Below are positions 9,541 to 17,504 of a DNA stretch of 26,471 nt, piece after piece. Origin of the DNA: Chara braunii (lineage: Eukaryota > Streptophyta > Charophyceae > Charales > Characeae); contig BFEA01000107.1 in the NCBI GenBank assembly GCA_003427395.1, positions 3,092,412 through 3,118,882 of the forward strand, written 5' to 3'. How positions within the stretch are numbered: the stretch's first letter is position 1; the number at the start of each line of letters is the position of its first letter. The notes under the pieces were generated by a model. The model was not told the DNA's origin, made no database searches, and was given only the letters and a program-made list of their open reading frames with translations. A program made the translations under genes and the position numbers.

Positions 9541-10545
9541 TTCTACTGGCTGCTCGCTTTTGGGTTACGAATAAGTGGGTACCTGACTATCACGTGCCCT
9601 ATGGTGCCACACTTGAGGCACTGGCGGTTGTCCATCTTGGACTGTCATTCCTCATGAGTCATATTCATCTTTTTCCAAGGCCTCCCGAATGTTATTCTGG
9701 GATGCTCAGGAAACGAGCGTGGCCTCATCTTCTTCCACTGGTTTTAGCCTCCCTTGTTGGCCATAACAGCAGTGACATTATCCTTCCCAGATTCACTGTC
9801 GTCGTTACCTCCTCCTCCTTCAGACTCACCAAGAGGTAACTTTTCTACCGTCTCATCATTGAATAAAACAAGCATATGGTCCTGGCGCTTTTGCCGCCAA
9901 AGGACCGACTTTCCATACCCACCAACCGATCCCGATTTGACTATTGAAGCGTAAGACCCTTTCACTTGTGTGGTCATCTGCTCTCGTTGGAGAACGAGAT
10001 CGCGAAATTGTCGATAGTTATACTTACCAGACTTGGTTTTTGTCACGAGCTGTCCGAGAAAAGTACGTGAGTAGATGTACAATACCTGATTGTCTTGCTG
10101 GTTCAAACCTGGTACCTGGAAGAGGCGATCAACCTCACGAGACAGTGTATCTACTGAAGATTGACGCTTTCGTCTGATTGTTGTGAGTTCGTCAAAGGCC
10201 TTTTCGGTCGTCGTCTTATCAAGAAATCTCTCCTTAATCTTTTGGAGAAATTGTCTCAATGTCAGAGTCTTAGACCACTCACCTATATTTTCGAAGCCTG
10301 CGGCGTTGGCCTCGGACAATACCCACTCTGTGGCAACTCCTCCCAGACATGACGTGGAGAAAGCTACCTGACTCTCGGGCTCGACTGGAGTGGTGCTACA
10401 ATAAGACTGGATCTCTGCAATCCACAACAAAAGGTTATCCTCCTTCTTGTTGTTATACGTGAATGGCAGTTTCATTTTCACATTTTCTTTCTTCTTTGGT
10501 TTTTCCGCTTACTTAATCGGTTCTTCTTTCTTAGCTGGTTCTCTA
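9541..10545 (-). pseudogene. Gag with damaged zinc knuckle (chromovirus)
   Basis: The long frame 10481-9744 reads FTYNNKKEDNLLLWIAEIQS, then GGVATEWVLSEA, FLQKIKERFLD and YNYRQFRDLVLQREQM, the pattern of the Ty3 retrotransposon Gag (capsid) family. Upstream, the frame continues through a TAA at 10509-10511 to about 10545 with an EEPIK-type charged segment. Downstream of the TAA at 9744-9746 the same frame continues, past a TGA at 9645-9647, into DNRQCLKCGTIGHVIVRY (9626-9579). This is a C-x2-C-x4-H-x4-C knuckle whose last Cys is Tyr. Gag would form the particle and bind RNA; this copy is truncated at its N-terminus by the inverted junction. Confidence 0.88.
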
Positions 10546-10691
10546 ATCTCCCTCCTCTCTCCTTCGTCGGTGTATAATTATCTCGTCTCATTCTGTCTGG
10601 ACACGATCTTGATTATTAGTAATCATCAGCTGTTGACATTCATCTGGACTTGCATTGTTGATAATTGTCTTCACGATCTGGGTAAATTGGA
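10541..10691 (+). repeat. Inverted LTR-end fragment (R-U5-like), 151 bp
   Basis: This plus-strand segment matches the minus strand of 5467-5318, the last 150 bp of the chromovirus 3' LTR. Both read CCCTCCTCTCTCCTTCGTC and TCATTCTGTCTGGACACGAT, with roughly nine in ten bases identical. Similarity stops at TCTAAT on the left and at ATTG(G/C)A on the right, where the LTR ends. It is in opposite orientation to the adjoining gag. The full U3 is absent. Confidence 0.85.
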
Positions 10692-10694
10692 ATT

Positions 10695-10706
10695 TGGTAT
10701 CGGAGC
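10695..10706 (+). other. Primer-binding-site-like sequence, initiator tRNA-Met type
   Basis: TGGTATCGGAGC lies 3 nt after the end of the inverted LTR fragment. It matches the common plant LTR-element primer site complementary to initiator tRNA-Met (TGGTATCAGAGC) at 11 of 12 positions. Its placement immediately after an LTR end is what a functional primer site needs, and it confirms where the LTR ends. Confidence 0.75.
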
Positions 10707-11240
10707 AACTCTTCACCGCGATATGCTGTCAGCTGTCAGATGCTGACGTGGCACCCAGGTAAGTGGTGTAAGTGGGAGGTGCCGCACGTGCAATATGAAA
10801 CTCATTTATTAATGCGCGCGGTCATACCGCAAGTCTAGACATGGTAATAGTGCACTTGCGAGCAGCCATCCCTTGAAGATGTTGACAAGGCTACGCTGAA
10901 GATTGAAGAGCTGCGTTGGCAACAGGCTGATGTGGCGCCGATACCGCTGATGTGGCAGATTGTTATGTAGCAAGCAAGGCATGGTCTGACGTGACATGTA
11001 TTTGTTGCTGTTTGCTATTGATGTGCTGACTTGGTATATTGATGGAAGGCAGAAATGCATTGTGACGTGGCATTTCTACTTGTAGACCTATCGGGTCCTT
11101 GAGTTGCTGATGTGGCAGACTCTTTGAGTTGCTGTGTTGGCAGGCCAGGGGTGACACGTGGCATGTGTAAGGACTGTTCAAAGTGTGAATGTGCACTTGG
11201 GTTGTACTACTGTTGCAGATGATTGAGAAGAGAACTAACC
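10707..11240. promoter_or_regulatory. Cluster of TGACGTGGCA-like motifs
   Basis: The core (G/A)ACGTGGC or GATGTGGC recurs near 10743, 10927, 10946, 11061, 11106, 11130 and 11152; the last is a full ACACGTGGCA. Plant bZIP factors bind ACGTGGC (G-box/ABRE) and TGACG. Around 11098-11146 the motif lies in a ~25-bp tandem repeat, TTGAGTTGCTGATGTGGCAG and its diverged copy. The chromovirus U3 carries the same word near 5720. No coding sequence is seen. Regulatory function is inferred from motif density only. Confidence 0.4.
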
Positions 11241-12288
11241 ATTGACCGTGTTATGTGTTGGTTCTACTCACCTGTTGGTTGTCTGTGGATGTTGTGCATA
11301 CTTACTCTTGTGTTGTTGTCTTGATTATATTGGTCGTGGCTGCGGTACCTGTAATTGTAGAGTATCATTACAAAGAATAGACAGCAAAGTTATAACTCAA
11401 GGAAAAACTTGGAAATCTGCTTCTTCTGATAATTTCTTGCTGTAAGTTACTGTAGAAGACGCGTGTGCTGTGAAATTTATTTTTGTCTTTTCAAAGCCGA
11501 GTTAGTCTGATTCCCCCTTTTGCACATAGATCAGGGCTAATTGTTGACCCAGGTTAGTTATGGCAATTCATCATACCAGAGGGTTTTGTCACTCACAACC
11601 CGACAACTTCTCATGATCCCCCAACCCATTTTCTCATGGTTAGGTGATCTATAGGCGAGGGAATGTTGTCTGAAGTACACCTCCCTCTCAGTCCATCACA
11701 CCTCAAAAGGAACATTCCCGTAGCGAGACAACAATTCAACACTTCTCGTTCTTGCTGCGTTTACCAACATCAGTTAGACATACCCAAGACAAATCATACT
11801 TCCCTCCCCAAACCCAAGCATTATTGCTTGCCTTCCTGTCCTCGGGTTTAGCCCTGAAGGATCCCTGACTCAAAGTATTCACTCCTCCAATATTGTCATA
11901 GGCAATCCCCTGAGGTTATAGGTTTAGGGTTTAGGGTTTAGGTTTTATGTTGAGGCACACATACCTCACTGTTCCCTGCCTCCAGAGTTCCGCCTGAACT
12001 CCGGCAGAGCTCCCGCAATCGCCCTGTCATTGGTTATATATATAACTCACGCAATCGATCGCCGACTCTTAGAGTTAACTGAGGCCAGTGGTTAACTCAA
12101 CGGAGATCATACCCCCAATCAATAAAGTCGAGGAGGTAGGTATATGAGAGGCCCACACAAAGACAAGTATGGAGGAGGATGGAGGAGGTGGGCACCATGA
12201 TAGCGTCTCCCTCCTCTTCAATGCCCCATACTCTTCTTCGTCTCCAACCTTGTATGATATCTAATGATGGCAATCAAAATAACGACAT
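11241..12288. other. Unassigned non-coding sequence
   Basis: No open frame with recognisable content. Apart from the TTTAGGG tract at 11921-11942 the stretch is ordinary in composition, with a short AT run (TATATATA) near 12035. Confidence 0.5.
11921..11942. repeat. Short interstitial telomere-type repeat (TTTAGGG)3
   Basis: Three tandem TTTAGGG-type units lie in ordinary sequence. TTTAGGG is the canonical plant and streptophyte telomere repeat. The tract is too short to mark a chromosome end and is best read as an interstitial telo-box-like tract. Confidence 0.8.
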
Positions 12289-12321
12289 AAGATAATAATA
12301 ATAATAAAAATAATAATAATA

Positions 12322-12352
<31 letters not shown>

Positions 12353-12391
12353 TAGTAATAATAATAATAATAGTAATAATAATAATAATAT
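12289..12391. repeat. (TAA)n microsatellite
   Basis: About 100 bp of TAA repeats with occasional TAG interruptions. The same repeat recurs at 13680, 14160, 14618, 15036 and 16541. The long poly-Ile frames on the minus strand are translations of this tract. Confidence 0.95.
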
Positions 12392-12557
12392 ACTCAGGGT
12401 CGACCGTTGGTGGCGACCAAGTAAGTTCTCTCCCTTTCTCGGCGTGTGTCTTCCTGTGTTTCACTTTGTGTCCGTGTTCTTAGGATATTTGTGCCTCTCA
12501 TGTCACCATGTATGGGACCCTGTGTATTTGTGTGACACGGTGCACGTTGCATATCAT

Positions 12558-12778
12558 AAGGTGCAGACCAGAGCAAGAACTGACCTCTCTCTCACATAGT
12601 ACCGGACAGCACAGCCGAAGGCAAAAATACCAGCGATCAGACCAATCAATNTCGAGATGCAGACCAAACATACATCATCACCGTCGCGGTGTGAAGGGCC
12701 CTGGCGCTCATANAGGAGGAATGCGCCAGTCCNAAACATACACAGACGAGGAGGAGGGCAATCAGACGGAGAAGAGAT
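12558..12778 (+). repeat. Direct repeat copy A of a ~220-bp module
   Basis: Matches 15572-15786 in the same orientation. Shared words include GACCAGA(G/A)CAAGAAC, ATCATCACCGTCGCGGTGTG against ATTATCACCATTCCGTGGTG, and CATACACAGACGA(G/A)GAGGAG. It contains an inverted pair, CTGGCGC at 12704 with GCGCCAG at 12724, forming a hairpin. Three N bases lie inside. No reading frame is conserved between the copies strongly enough to call a gene. Confidence 0.75.
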
Positions 12779-12789
12779 ATGATGCAACA

Positions 12790-13060
12790 GCCTCACCATG
12801 TCTGTGTGTATGCCTCACCGCGTGTGCGTGCGTGACACAGCGCATCTGCATCCGTGTGTTACGGCATGACAGTGTCTGTGTCACTGCGTGACTGTGCGGA
12901 GGTATCCGAATCACCGTGTGACTGTGCGTCCACTGTCCCAGACTGTGACTGTTTGCCCCATGTTGTCCATGACTGTCCCAGACTGTGTCTGTTTGTTTGT
13001 TGTAGGTCTGTATGTCTGTTTGTTGGTTTTTCGGTCTGTGTAGATGTAGGGGTTCGATCC
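12790..13060. repeat. GT-rich degenerate repeats
   Basis: Degenerate GTGTGACTGTG words fill this stretch. They include a 38-bp tandem pair containing GTCCCAGACTGTG near 12937 and 12975. The open frames on both strands reflect this low complexity. Confidence 0.65.
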
Positions 13061-13114
13061 GTAGGTCTATCGAATAGGGGTCGCAACCTTGTAGAGCTCA
13101 TAGCTATGGATGTT

Positions 13115-13215
13115 CCGAAAGGTCAAGGTCGCGGCTGCTACAGTCCTGAAAGATCCAGGTTGTGGCTTCTACACCATTGAAGGGTCACAGTTGTAGTTAC
13201 TGAAGCGTCAAAGAC
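13115..13215. repeat. Degenerate tandem repeat, about 31 bp per unit
   Basis: Successive units read CCGAAAGGTCAAGGTCGCGG.., CTGAAAGATCCAGGTTGTGG.. and TGAAGGGTCACAGTTG.., each followed by a CTACA- or TTACTG-like end. There are three to four diverged units. Confidence 0.6.
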
Positions 13216-13679
13216 CTCAGTCCCGGTCTGTCTATGTTCAGTCAAGCAAGTACCGCCTGGGACTGTCGGCACTCAGGGCCGGTGGAAAGGGTAGGCCAGC
13301 ACCAAACAGAAGTATAATCAAGCTGCAACGCCAAGCCATTCATTCTTGAACAAGCCATGCGAAAGTGCTGCTATAGCGGCTTGGGCAACGGGGATCCGCA
13401 AATGCCCGGAGTTGCAGTGGGCTGAAGAAGACAGTATGTAGCCATAGCGGTATGAGCATGGCTGTAGTGCAGTGAGTGCGNGGGCGGGTATGCAGGGTGT
13501 TCCCGTATGTGTGGACAGTGGGTTGTTGGGCTCTGAGTCGCCATTAGCCAGTGAAAGTGAACTCTTATCTGGCTGCCATATCTCTAAGCATTGAGTGGGC
13601 GTCTGTTGCCAATGTGTCGTGCCGCTGTTCACTTGCATGAAAAATGTAAATGTGGGCGAGTCTGATTTCACTGAAAATA
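13216..13679. other. Unassigned, left border of the 450-bp array
   Basis: A minus-strand open frame (13318-13851) spans this stretch, but its centre is poly-Ile from the (TAA)n tract and its ends resemble no protein family. One N is present. No gene is called. Confidence 0.45.
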
Positions 13680-13719
13680 ATAGTAATAATAATAAAAAAA
13701 ATATATTAATAATAGTAAC

Positions 13720-13762
<43 letters not shown>

Positions 13763-14615
13763 GTAACAATACAAAGAAGACGAGTAATGGCAATTACAGC
13801 AACCAAAACAGCATCATACGCATGTGACCGGATAGTCTGACCTCTAACCAATAGCAGAATAGCATCCTAAGTCCCACCAAGTAAGAACACATTGAAAGCT
13901 CATTATTGACAACTCTGGGATAGTCTCACCATCATCAACAAAGAACCAATGTCGACGTCCTACCTGGCGCTNAGTGCCCAGACTAGATCACACTCTAGCC
14001 TACACTATGATATCAACGACGACTGCAATAGTCCTCCTGAAGTGTGAATGGATCCCGGCCAATGCCGCAGGCATCAACACTTGGTAACGCCTCTCGGCTC
14101 ACTCACAACCTCGATCCCAATACACAGATGCCGCATGTACCCAGGATTACCTGGCACGTAACAATAACAACAACAATAATAGAATAATAATAATAACATA
14201 ATAATAATAATATAATAATAATAGTAGGGACAAGCGGTAGTGGACTTCAGTAATCGAACAACATCAGACATACAAGACCAAATAGTCGCGATCTCGAGCT
14301 AATCAGCAGAATTGCATCACGGTTTTTTCAACATAGGGCACAACAAAAGNTCAGAATTGACAATGCTGAGATAACCCCATCATCATCAACGAAGAACCAG
14401 TGTTGGTTTCCTATCTGGCGCACGACGCCTAGACTTCATGCGGCAGATCCTATCTAGCCTATCTACAATGTTGTCCATGGTGTCATCGGTTCCCCAAGTA
14501 CGACCAGATCTCGGCCCATGCCGCATGCGTCAGTCACCAGGTATGTCTCTCGTCCTACTTACAGCCTCAGTCCCCCCCCACACAGACGTCACTTGCACCC
14601 AGAACCATGCATTTG

Positions 14616-14676
<61 letters not shown>

Positions 14677-15445
14677 TGCAACGAAAACGAGTAGCAACAA
14701 ACTTCAATAATCCTACATCATCATACACATGTGACCTGATAGTCTGACCTCGAACCAGCAGCAGAATAACATCCTGAGTCCCCCCCCCAAGTAAGAACAC
14801 AGTCAAAAGTTCATCATTGACAATGACGGGATAGTGTCTTCATCATAATCACTGGAGAACCTATGTTGCTGTCCCATTTGGCGCTCTGCGCCCAGGCAAG
14901 AGATGGCAGATCCTAACTAGCCTAGACTACAGTGCCGCTCATAACATCAGCAGCTTTACCGAAGTACGGGCAGATATCGACCAATGTCGATCTGCAGCAG
15001 CCCCGTTTAGATACGGGCAATCATGATCTTTCACTAATAATAATAATGATAATAATAATAATAATAACAATAATAATAATAATAATAATAGTAATCACAA
15101 TAATAATAATGAAGATGTAAGGGAAATAAACTACGGCGAGATGACAATTCCATATTTCATTATCACATTGAAGGTCAGATAGTATTACAGAGTCCTGAGA
15201 GTAGCATTGCATCGATAATAGGCCAATGGAGGTTCGTAGTTCTGACTGCCAATGTCAAGGAGAGCATGCTGTCTCCACACCAACATGAGTATCCAGGCTC
15301 TATCTCCCTACCCTGGCGTTTGGCGCCCAGCCTACTCCCTAAACAGCTACTATTACCTATGAATTGACAATGCAACTTTTGACATCAGTGGCAATCCGAA
15401 GTACTTGAAGACGTCGCCCATGCAGACCATCGCCAATACGAGGTA
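13680..15445. repeat. Tandem array, four ~450-bp units, each with a (TAA)n tract
   Basis: (TAA)n tracts begin near 13680, 14160, 14618 and 15036. After each come related words: GATAGTCTGACCTC (13831 and 14740, diverged at 14280 and 15173), then ATTGACAA..GGGATAG, CATCATCAAC(A/G)AAGAACC, and a short palindrome of the CTGGCGC..GCGCCCAG type at 13963, 14415, 14878 and 15313. Next come a CCAAGTAC/CCGAAGTAC segment and CCCATGC or CCAATGC. In units 1, 2 and 4 a GT follows at the corresponding place: (TTG)GTAACG 14084, (CAG)GTATGT 14541, (GAG)GTAGGT 15443. The non-microsatellite parts are clearly homologous though diverged. Whether they are satellite DNA or duplicated exons and introns is discussed in the findings. 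Confidence 0.75.
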
Positions 15446-15469
15446 GGTGCACTCACATCTCCACCACCA

Positions 15470-15542
15470 TCATCATCATCATCATCATCATCTCCTCTCA
15501 TCTCCTCCTTCTCTCTCCCTTCTCTCTCTCTCTCTCTCTCGT
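15470..15542. repeat. (CAT)n and (CT)n microsatellites
   Basis: A CAT/ATC run (about 15465-15492) is followed by CTC/TCT-rich sequence and a pure CT run ending near 15540. Confidence 0.9.
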
Positions 15543-15571
15543 ACCCACACACTTACTGTTTAGACACTGTA

Positions 15572-15786
15572 AAGGTGCCGACCAGAACAAGAACCGATCT
15601 CCCATACAAAGTACAAGATATCGCAGCGGACGACTCAGATACCCGTAATCCTAACAGTAATACAGCCCATCATACATTATCACCATTCCGTGGTGTGAAG
15701 GGGTCTGACGCTTACACAGGAAGATGCGCTAGTCCTCGTCATACACAGACGAAGAGGAGGGAGGTTAGACGAAGAAGAGGGAAAGA
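15572..15786 (+). repeat. Direct repeat copy B of the ~220-bp module
   Basis: Second copy of the 12558-12778 module, 3.01 kb downstream and in the same orientation. A frame from 15575 to 15985 stays open through this copy, but copy A contains different interruptions. The coding status is undecided. Confidence 0.7.
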
Positions 15787-16111
15787 TGGGAATGTCGTCA
15801 ACACCAAGTTTGTGATACAGTCCCAAATAATCCCCGTCCAATGTCTGCATCCTATGTCGAGTCTGAACCCAAGGTCGTCAAGTCTCGAGTCACAACTCTT
15901 TCTCTCTCTCTCTCGTAGTCCGCAAATAATGAGAAGTCAGAGAATGAGAGAGAGGAGAAGGAGATGGTGGACTGAGAAGAGATAGAAGGAGAACTCTCTC
16001 TCTCTGTAACGAGCCAGGTACTAACCTGGGATGTTGGCGCGTGCTGCAGGTACCTCGAAGACGAAGCTGGAGCAACGGCGCTACAGGTAAGCACCTCTGG
16101 CCTCCGCCCAA

Positions 16112-16145
<34 letters not shown>

Positions 16146-16189
16146 TCTCTCTTTCTCTCACATCTCTCTCTCTCTCTCACTCCTCTTCG
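15787..16189. other. CT/GA-rich sequence with possible short exon
   Basis: Several (CT)n runs occur (15898-15914, 15995-16005, 16110-16180). Between them, CTGCAG at about 16045 is followed by a short unique stretch ending CTACAG|GTAAGC at 16086/16087, a strong splice-donor match. The intervening ~36 nt could be a small exon. There is no other support. Confidence 0.35.
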
Positions 16190-16493
16190 ATGTCCGAGTC
16201 GTCATCGTCATCAGTAGGTGTATCGCCCTCCCCAGCGACAAACCGACGAGATCACCGTGATCCAGACACTTCACCGGAGCATTCAATCGGTGGGAGCGAC
16301 GGAGGTGTGTACGCAGAGCAGGAACGTAATCAGCACGAGCTGATGAATCGTGCTGACTAGGCCTCCCTCGTTCAAGATCGAAAATTACAACGATCTATTC
16401 CCCTATTCGATGATTCCTACGAAGATTACCCGAGTCTTTCCACCACGGGCAAGTGACTCGTTGGATTCATCAACGTAGCGCAGGTCGGCCCAG
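16190..16493 (+). pseudogene. Exon-like reading frame with two in-frame stops
   Basis: From ATG at 16190 the frame reads MSESSSSSVGVSPSPA, then a charged segment (NRRDHRDPDTSPEHS), YAEQERNQHELMNRAD, a TAG (16358-16360), QDRKLQRSIPLFDDSYEDYP, a TGA (16454-16456), and LVGFINVAQVGP. It ends at CCCAG|GTACGC, a splice-donor-like site. A long pyrimidine tract precedes it. The composition is protein-like and unlike the microsatellites around it. No known domain is recognised. The two stops could be CAG-to-TAG and CGA-to-TGA changes, so this may be a decayed first or internal exon. A related but shorter start-like segment lies at 17505. Confidence 0.4.
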
Positions 16494-16536
16494 GTACGCA
16501 CCCTCCCTGTACACAACTGAGTTTGTAATTACGATT

Positions 16537-16540
<4 letters not shown>

Positions 16541-16591
<51 letters not shown>

Positions 16592-16623
16592 GATAATCCT
16601 AATAATAATAATGAGGATAAATA
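16541..16623. repeat. (TAA)n microsatellite
   Basis: About 80 bp of TAA units with a few interruptions near the 3' side. It starts 40-50 bp downstream of the donor-like site at 16494, so it would lie inside an intron if the exon reading is right. Confidence 0.95.
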
Positions 16624-16699
16624 ATAATCAAAGAAAACTTAATGTATACTAACCATCTTTTCATTCACATACGGTCAAGCGATAAGTCGCCACGGCTCC

Positions 16700-16728
16700 A
16701 CTCACACACACACTCACACACACACACC
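16700..16728. repeat. (CA)n microsatellite
   Basis: CACACA runs interrupted by CT. The run directly precedes the first stem-loop element. Confidence 0.9.
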
Positions 16729-16737
16729 ATTCATTTC

Positions 16738-16824
16738 ATCGATAGAATGAGCAAAAACGGAATGAATCTTCCGCTGAAACCTGGAAATATACACTGGCAC
16801 TTTTGATTTGCTCATCCTATCGAT
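16738..16824. mobile_element. Stem-loop element, copy 1 (87 bp)
   Basis: The left arm 16738-16755 (ATCGATAGAATGAGCAAA) pairs with the right arm 16807-16824 (TTTGCTCATCCTATCGAT) over 18 bp with one A/C mismatch. The interior holds CGGAATGAATCTTCCG, itself a small hairpin, and CTGGAAATATACACTGGCAC. No coding sequence. It may be a tiny MITE or a structured non-coding RNA locus. Confidence 0.7.
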
Positions 16825-16892
16825 CCAAGTGGCGTGCGGCGAGGCGTGGTCGGAGACTTGGCTGTTGGCCAAGGTCGGAGACGTATCGTCTC

Positions 16893-16942
<50 letters not shown>

Positions 16943-16944
16943 AC
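16893..16944. repeat. (CT)n followed by (CA)n microsatellite
   Basis: A CT run to about 16910 passes directly into a CA run to about 16944, between the two stem-loop copies. The plus- and minus-strand frames here are low-complexity artefacts. Confidence 0.95.
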
Positions 16945-16956
16945 GCCGCGCAGTCC

Positions 16957-17044
16957 ATCGATAGGATGAGCAAAAACGGAATGAATCTTCCGCCGAAACG
17001 TGGAAATATACACTGCCACTTTTCGATTTGCTCATTCTATCGAA
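16957..17044. mobile_element. Stem-loop element, copy 2 (86-88 bp)
   Basis: The left arm 16957-16974 (ATCGATAGGATGAGCAAA) pairs with 17027-17042 (TTTGCTCATTCTATCG), 16 bp with one G/T wobble. The interior is nearly identical to copy 1 (AATGAATCTTCCGCCGAAA). The flank after both copies is also shared (GACTTGGCTGTTGGCCAAGG), so the unit is a direct duplication of about 218 bp. The GGCTGTTGGCC word forms a further small hairpin. Confidence 0.7.
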
Positions 17045-17243
17045 CCAAGTAGCGCGCAGCGAGGCGCGGGTTCGTGACTTGGCTGTTGGCCAAGGTTNGA
17101 GACTTATCGTCTCTCCCTCACTCTCTCTCCTCCTCTCCCACTCTCTCTCCTCTCNCTCATGTAGTNAGCAGATACTGAGAAGTCAGGTAGGGAGAGGGTG
17201 AAGAAGAGATGGTGGACTATGAAGAGGAAGAAGAAGAACTCTC

Positions 17244-17248
<5 letters not shown>

Positions 17249-17311
<63 letters not shown>
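17249..17311. repeat. (CA)n microsatellite
   Basis: About 60 bp of CA repeats with one C interruption. Confidence 0.95.
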
Positions 17312-17313
<2 letters not shown>

Positions 17314-17360
17314 GTACACTCAACACACACACACAAATGCACTAACACTCGTACACCTAT

Positions 17361-17404
17361 ATGCGGCAGTGTATACTTCCACATTTTAGCGGAAGATTCA
17401 TTTG
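17361..17404 (-). repeat. Partial inverted copy of the stem-loop core
   Basis: The minus strand reads AATGAATCTTCCGCTAAAA followed by TGTGGAAGTATACACTGCC, matching the interior of the 16738 and 16957 elements. The outer arms are missing. It is followed by (TTTA)n at about 17408-17430. Confidence 0.65.
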
Positions 17405-17504
17405 ATTTTATTTATTTATTTATTTATTAATCTTATTTTATTTATCCTGTCGCTTCGACGAGGTAAGCTACCCGATCGACGACTTACCTGTTTTTCTCCC
17501 TCCA

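Larger units (their letters stand above)
5318..10545 (-). mobile_element. Degenerate Ty3/gypsy chromovirus, 5' LTR missing
   Basis: The minus strand encodes, in order, gag (10545-9541), protease (9321-8992), reverse transcriptase (about 8976-7886), RNase H (7891-7322), integrase (about 7206-6283) and a chromodomain (ending 5922). A 3' LTR follows at 5879-5318. This PR-RT-RH-IN order with a C-terminal chromodomain defines the chromovirus clade of Ty3/gypsy. Gag and pol are broken by at least nine stops and several frameshifts, so the copy cannot mobilise itself. Instead of a 5' LTR, gag joins head-to-head to an inverted LTR-end fragment at 10541. The left flank begins TTAGG, a candidate 5-bp target duplication, but its partner is not identifiable. 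Confidence 0.93.

Noticed and set aside
5318-10706. DIRS-like element with inverted terminal repeats
   Set aside because: The matching ends are inverted, but the element encodes a DDE integrase with chromodomain, not a tyrosine recombinase. The right copy is only the last 151 bp of a 562-bp LTR plus a primer site.
13318-13851. 177-codon minus-strand frame
   Set aside because: Its middle is poly-Ile encoded by a (TAA)n tract, it includes an N, and the remaining ends match no family.
14438-14710. Poly-Asn protein frame
   Set aside because: The Asn run is a translation of the (TAA)n microsatellite; the first part belongs to the tandem array unit.
12558-15786. LTR retrotransposon bounded by the two 220-bp direct repeats
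   Set aside because: No TG..CA ends, primer site, polypurine tract or retroelement genes lie between them; the interior is the 450-bp array.
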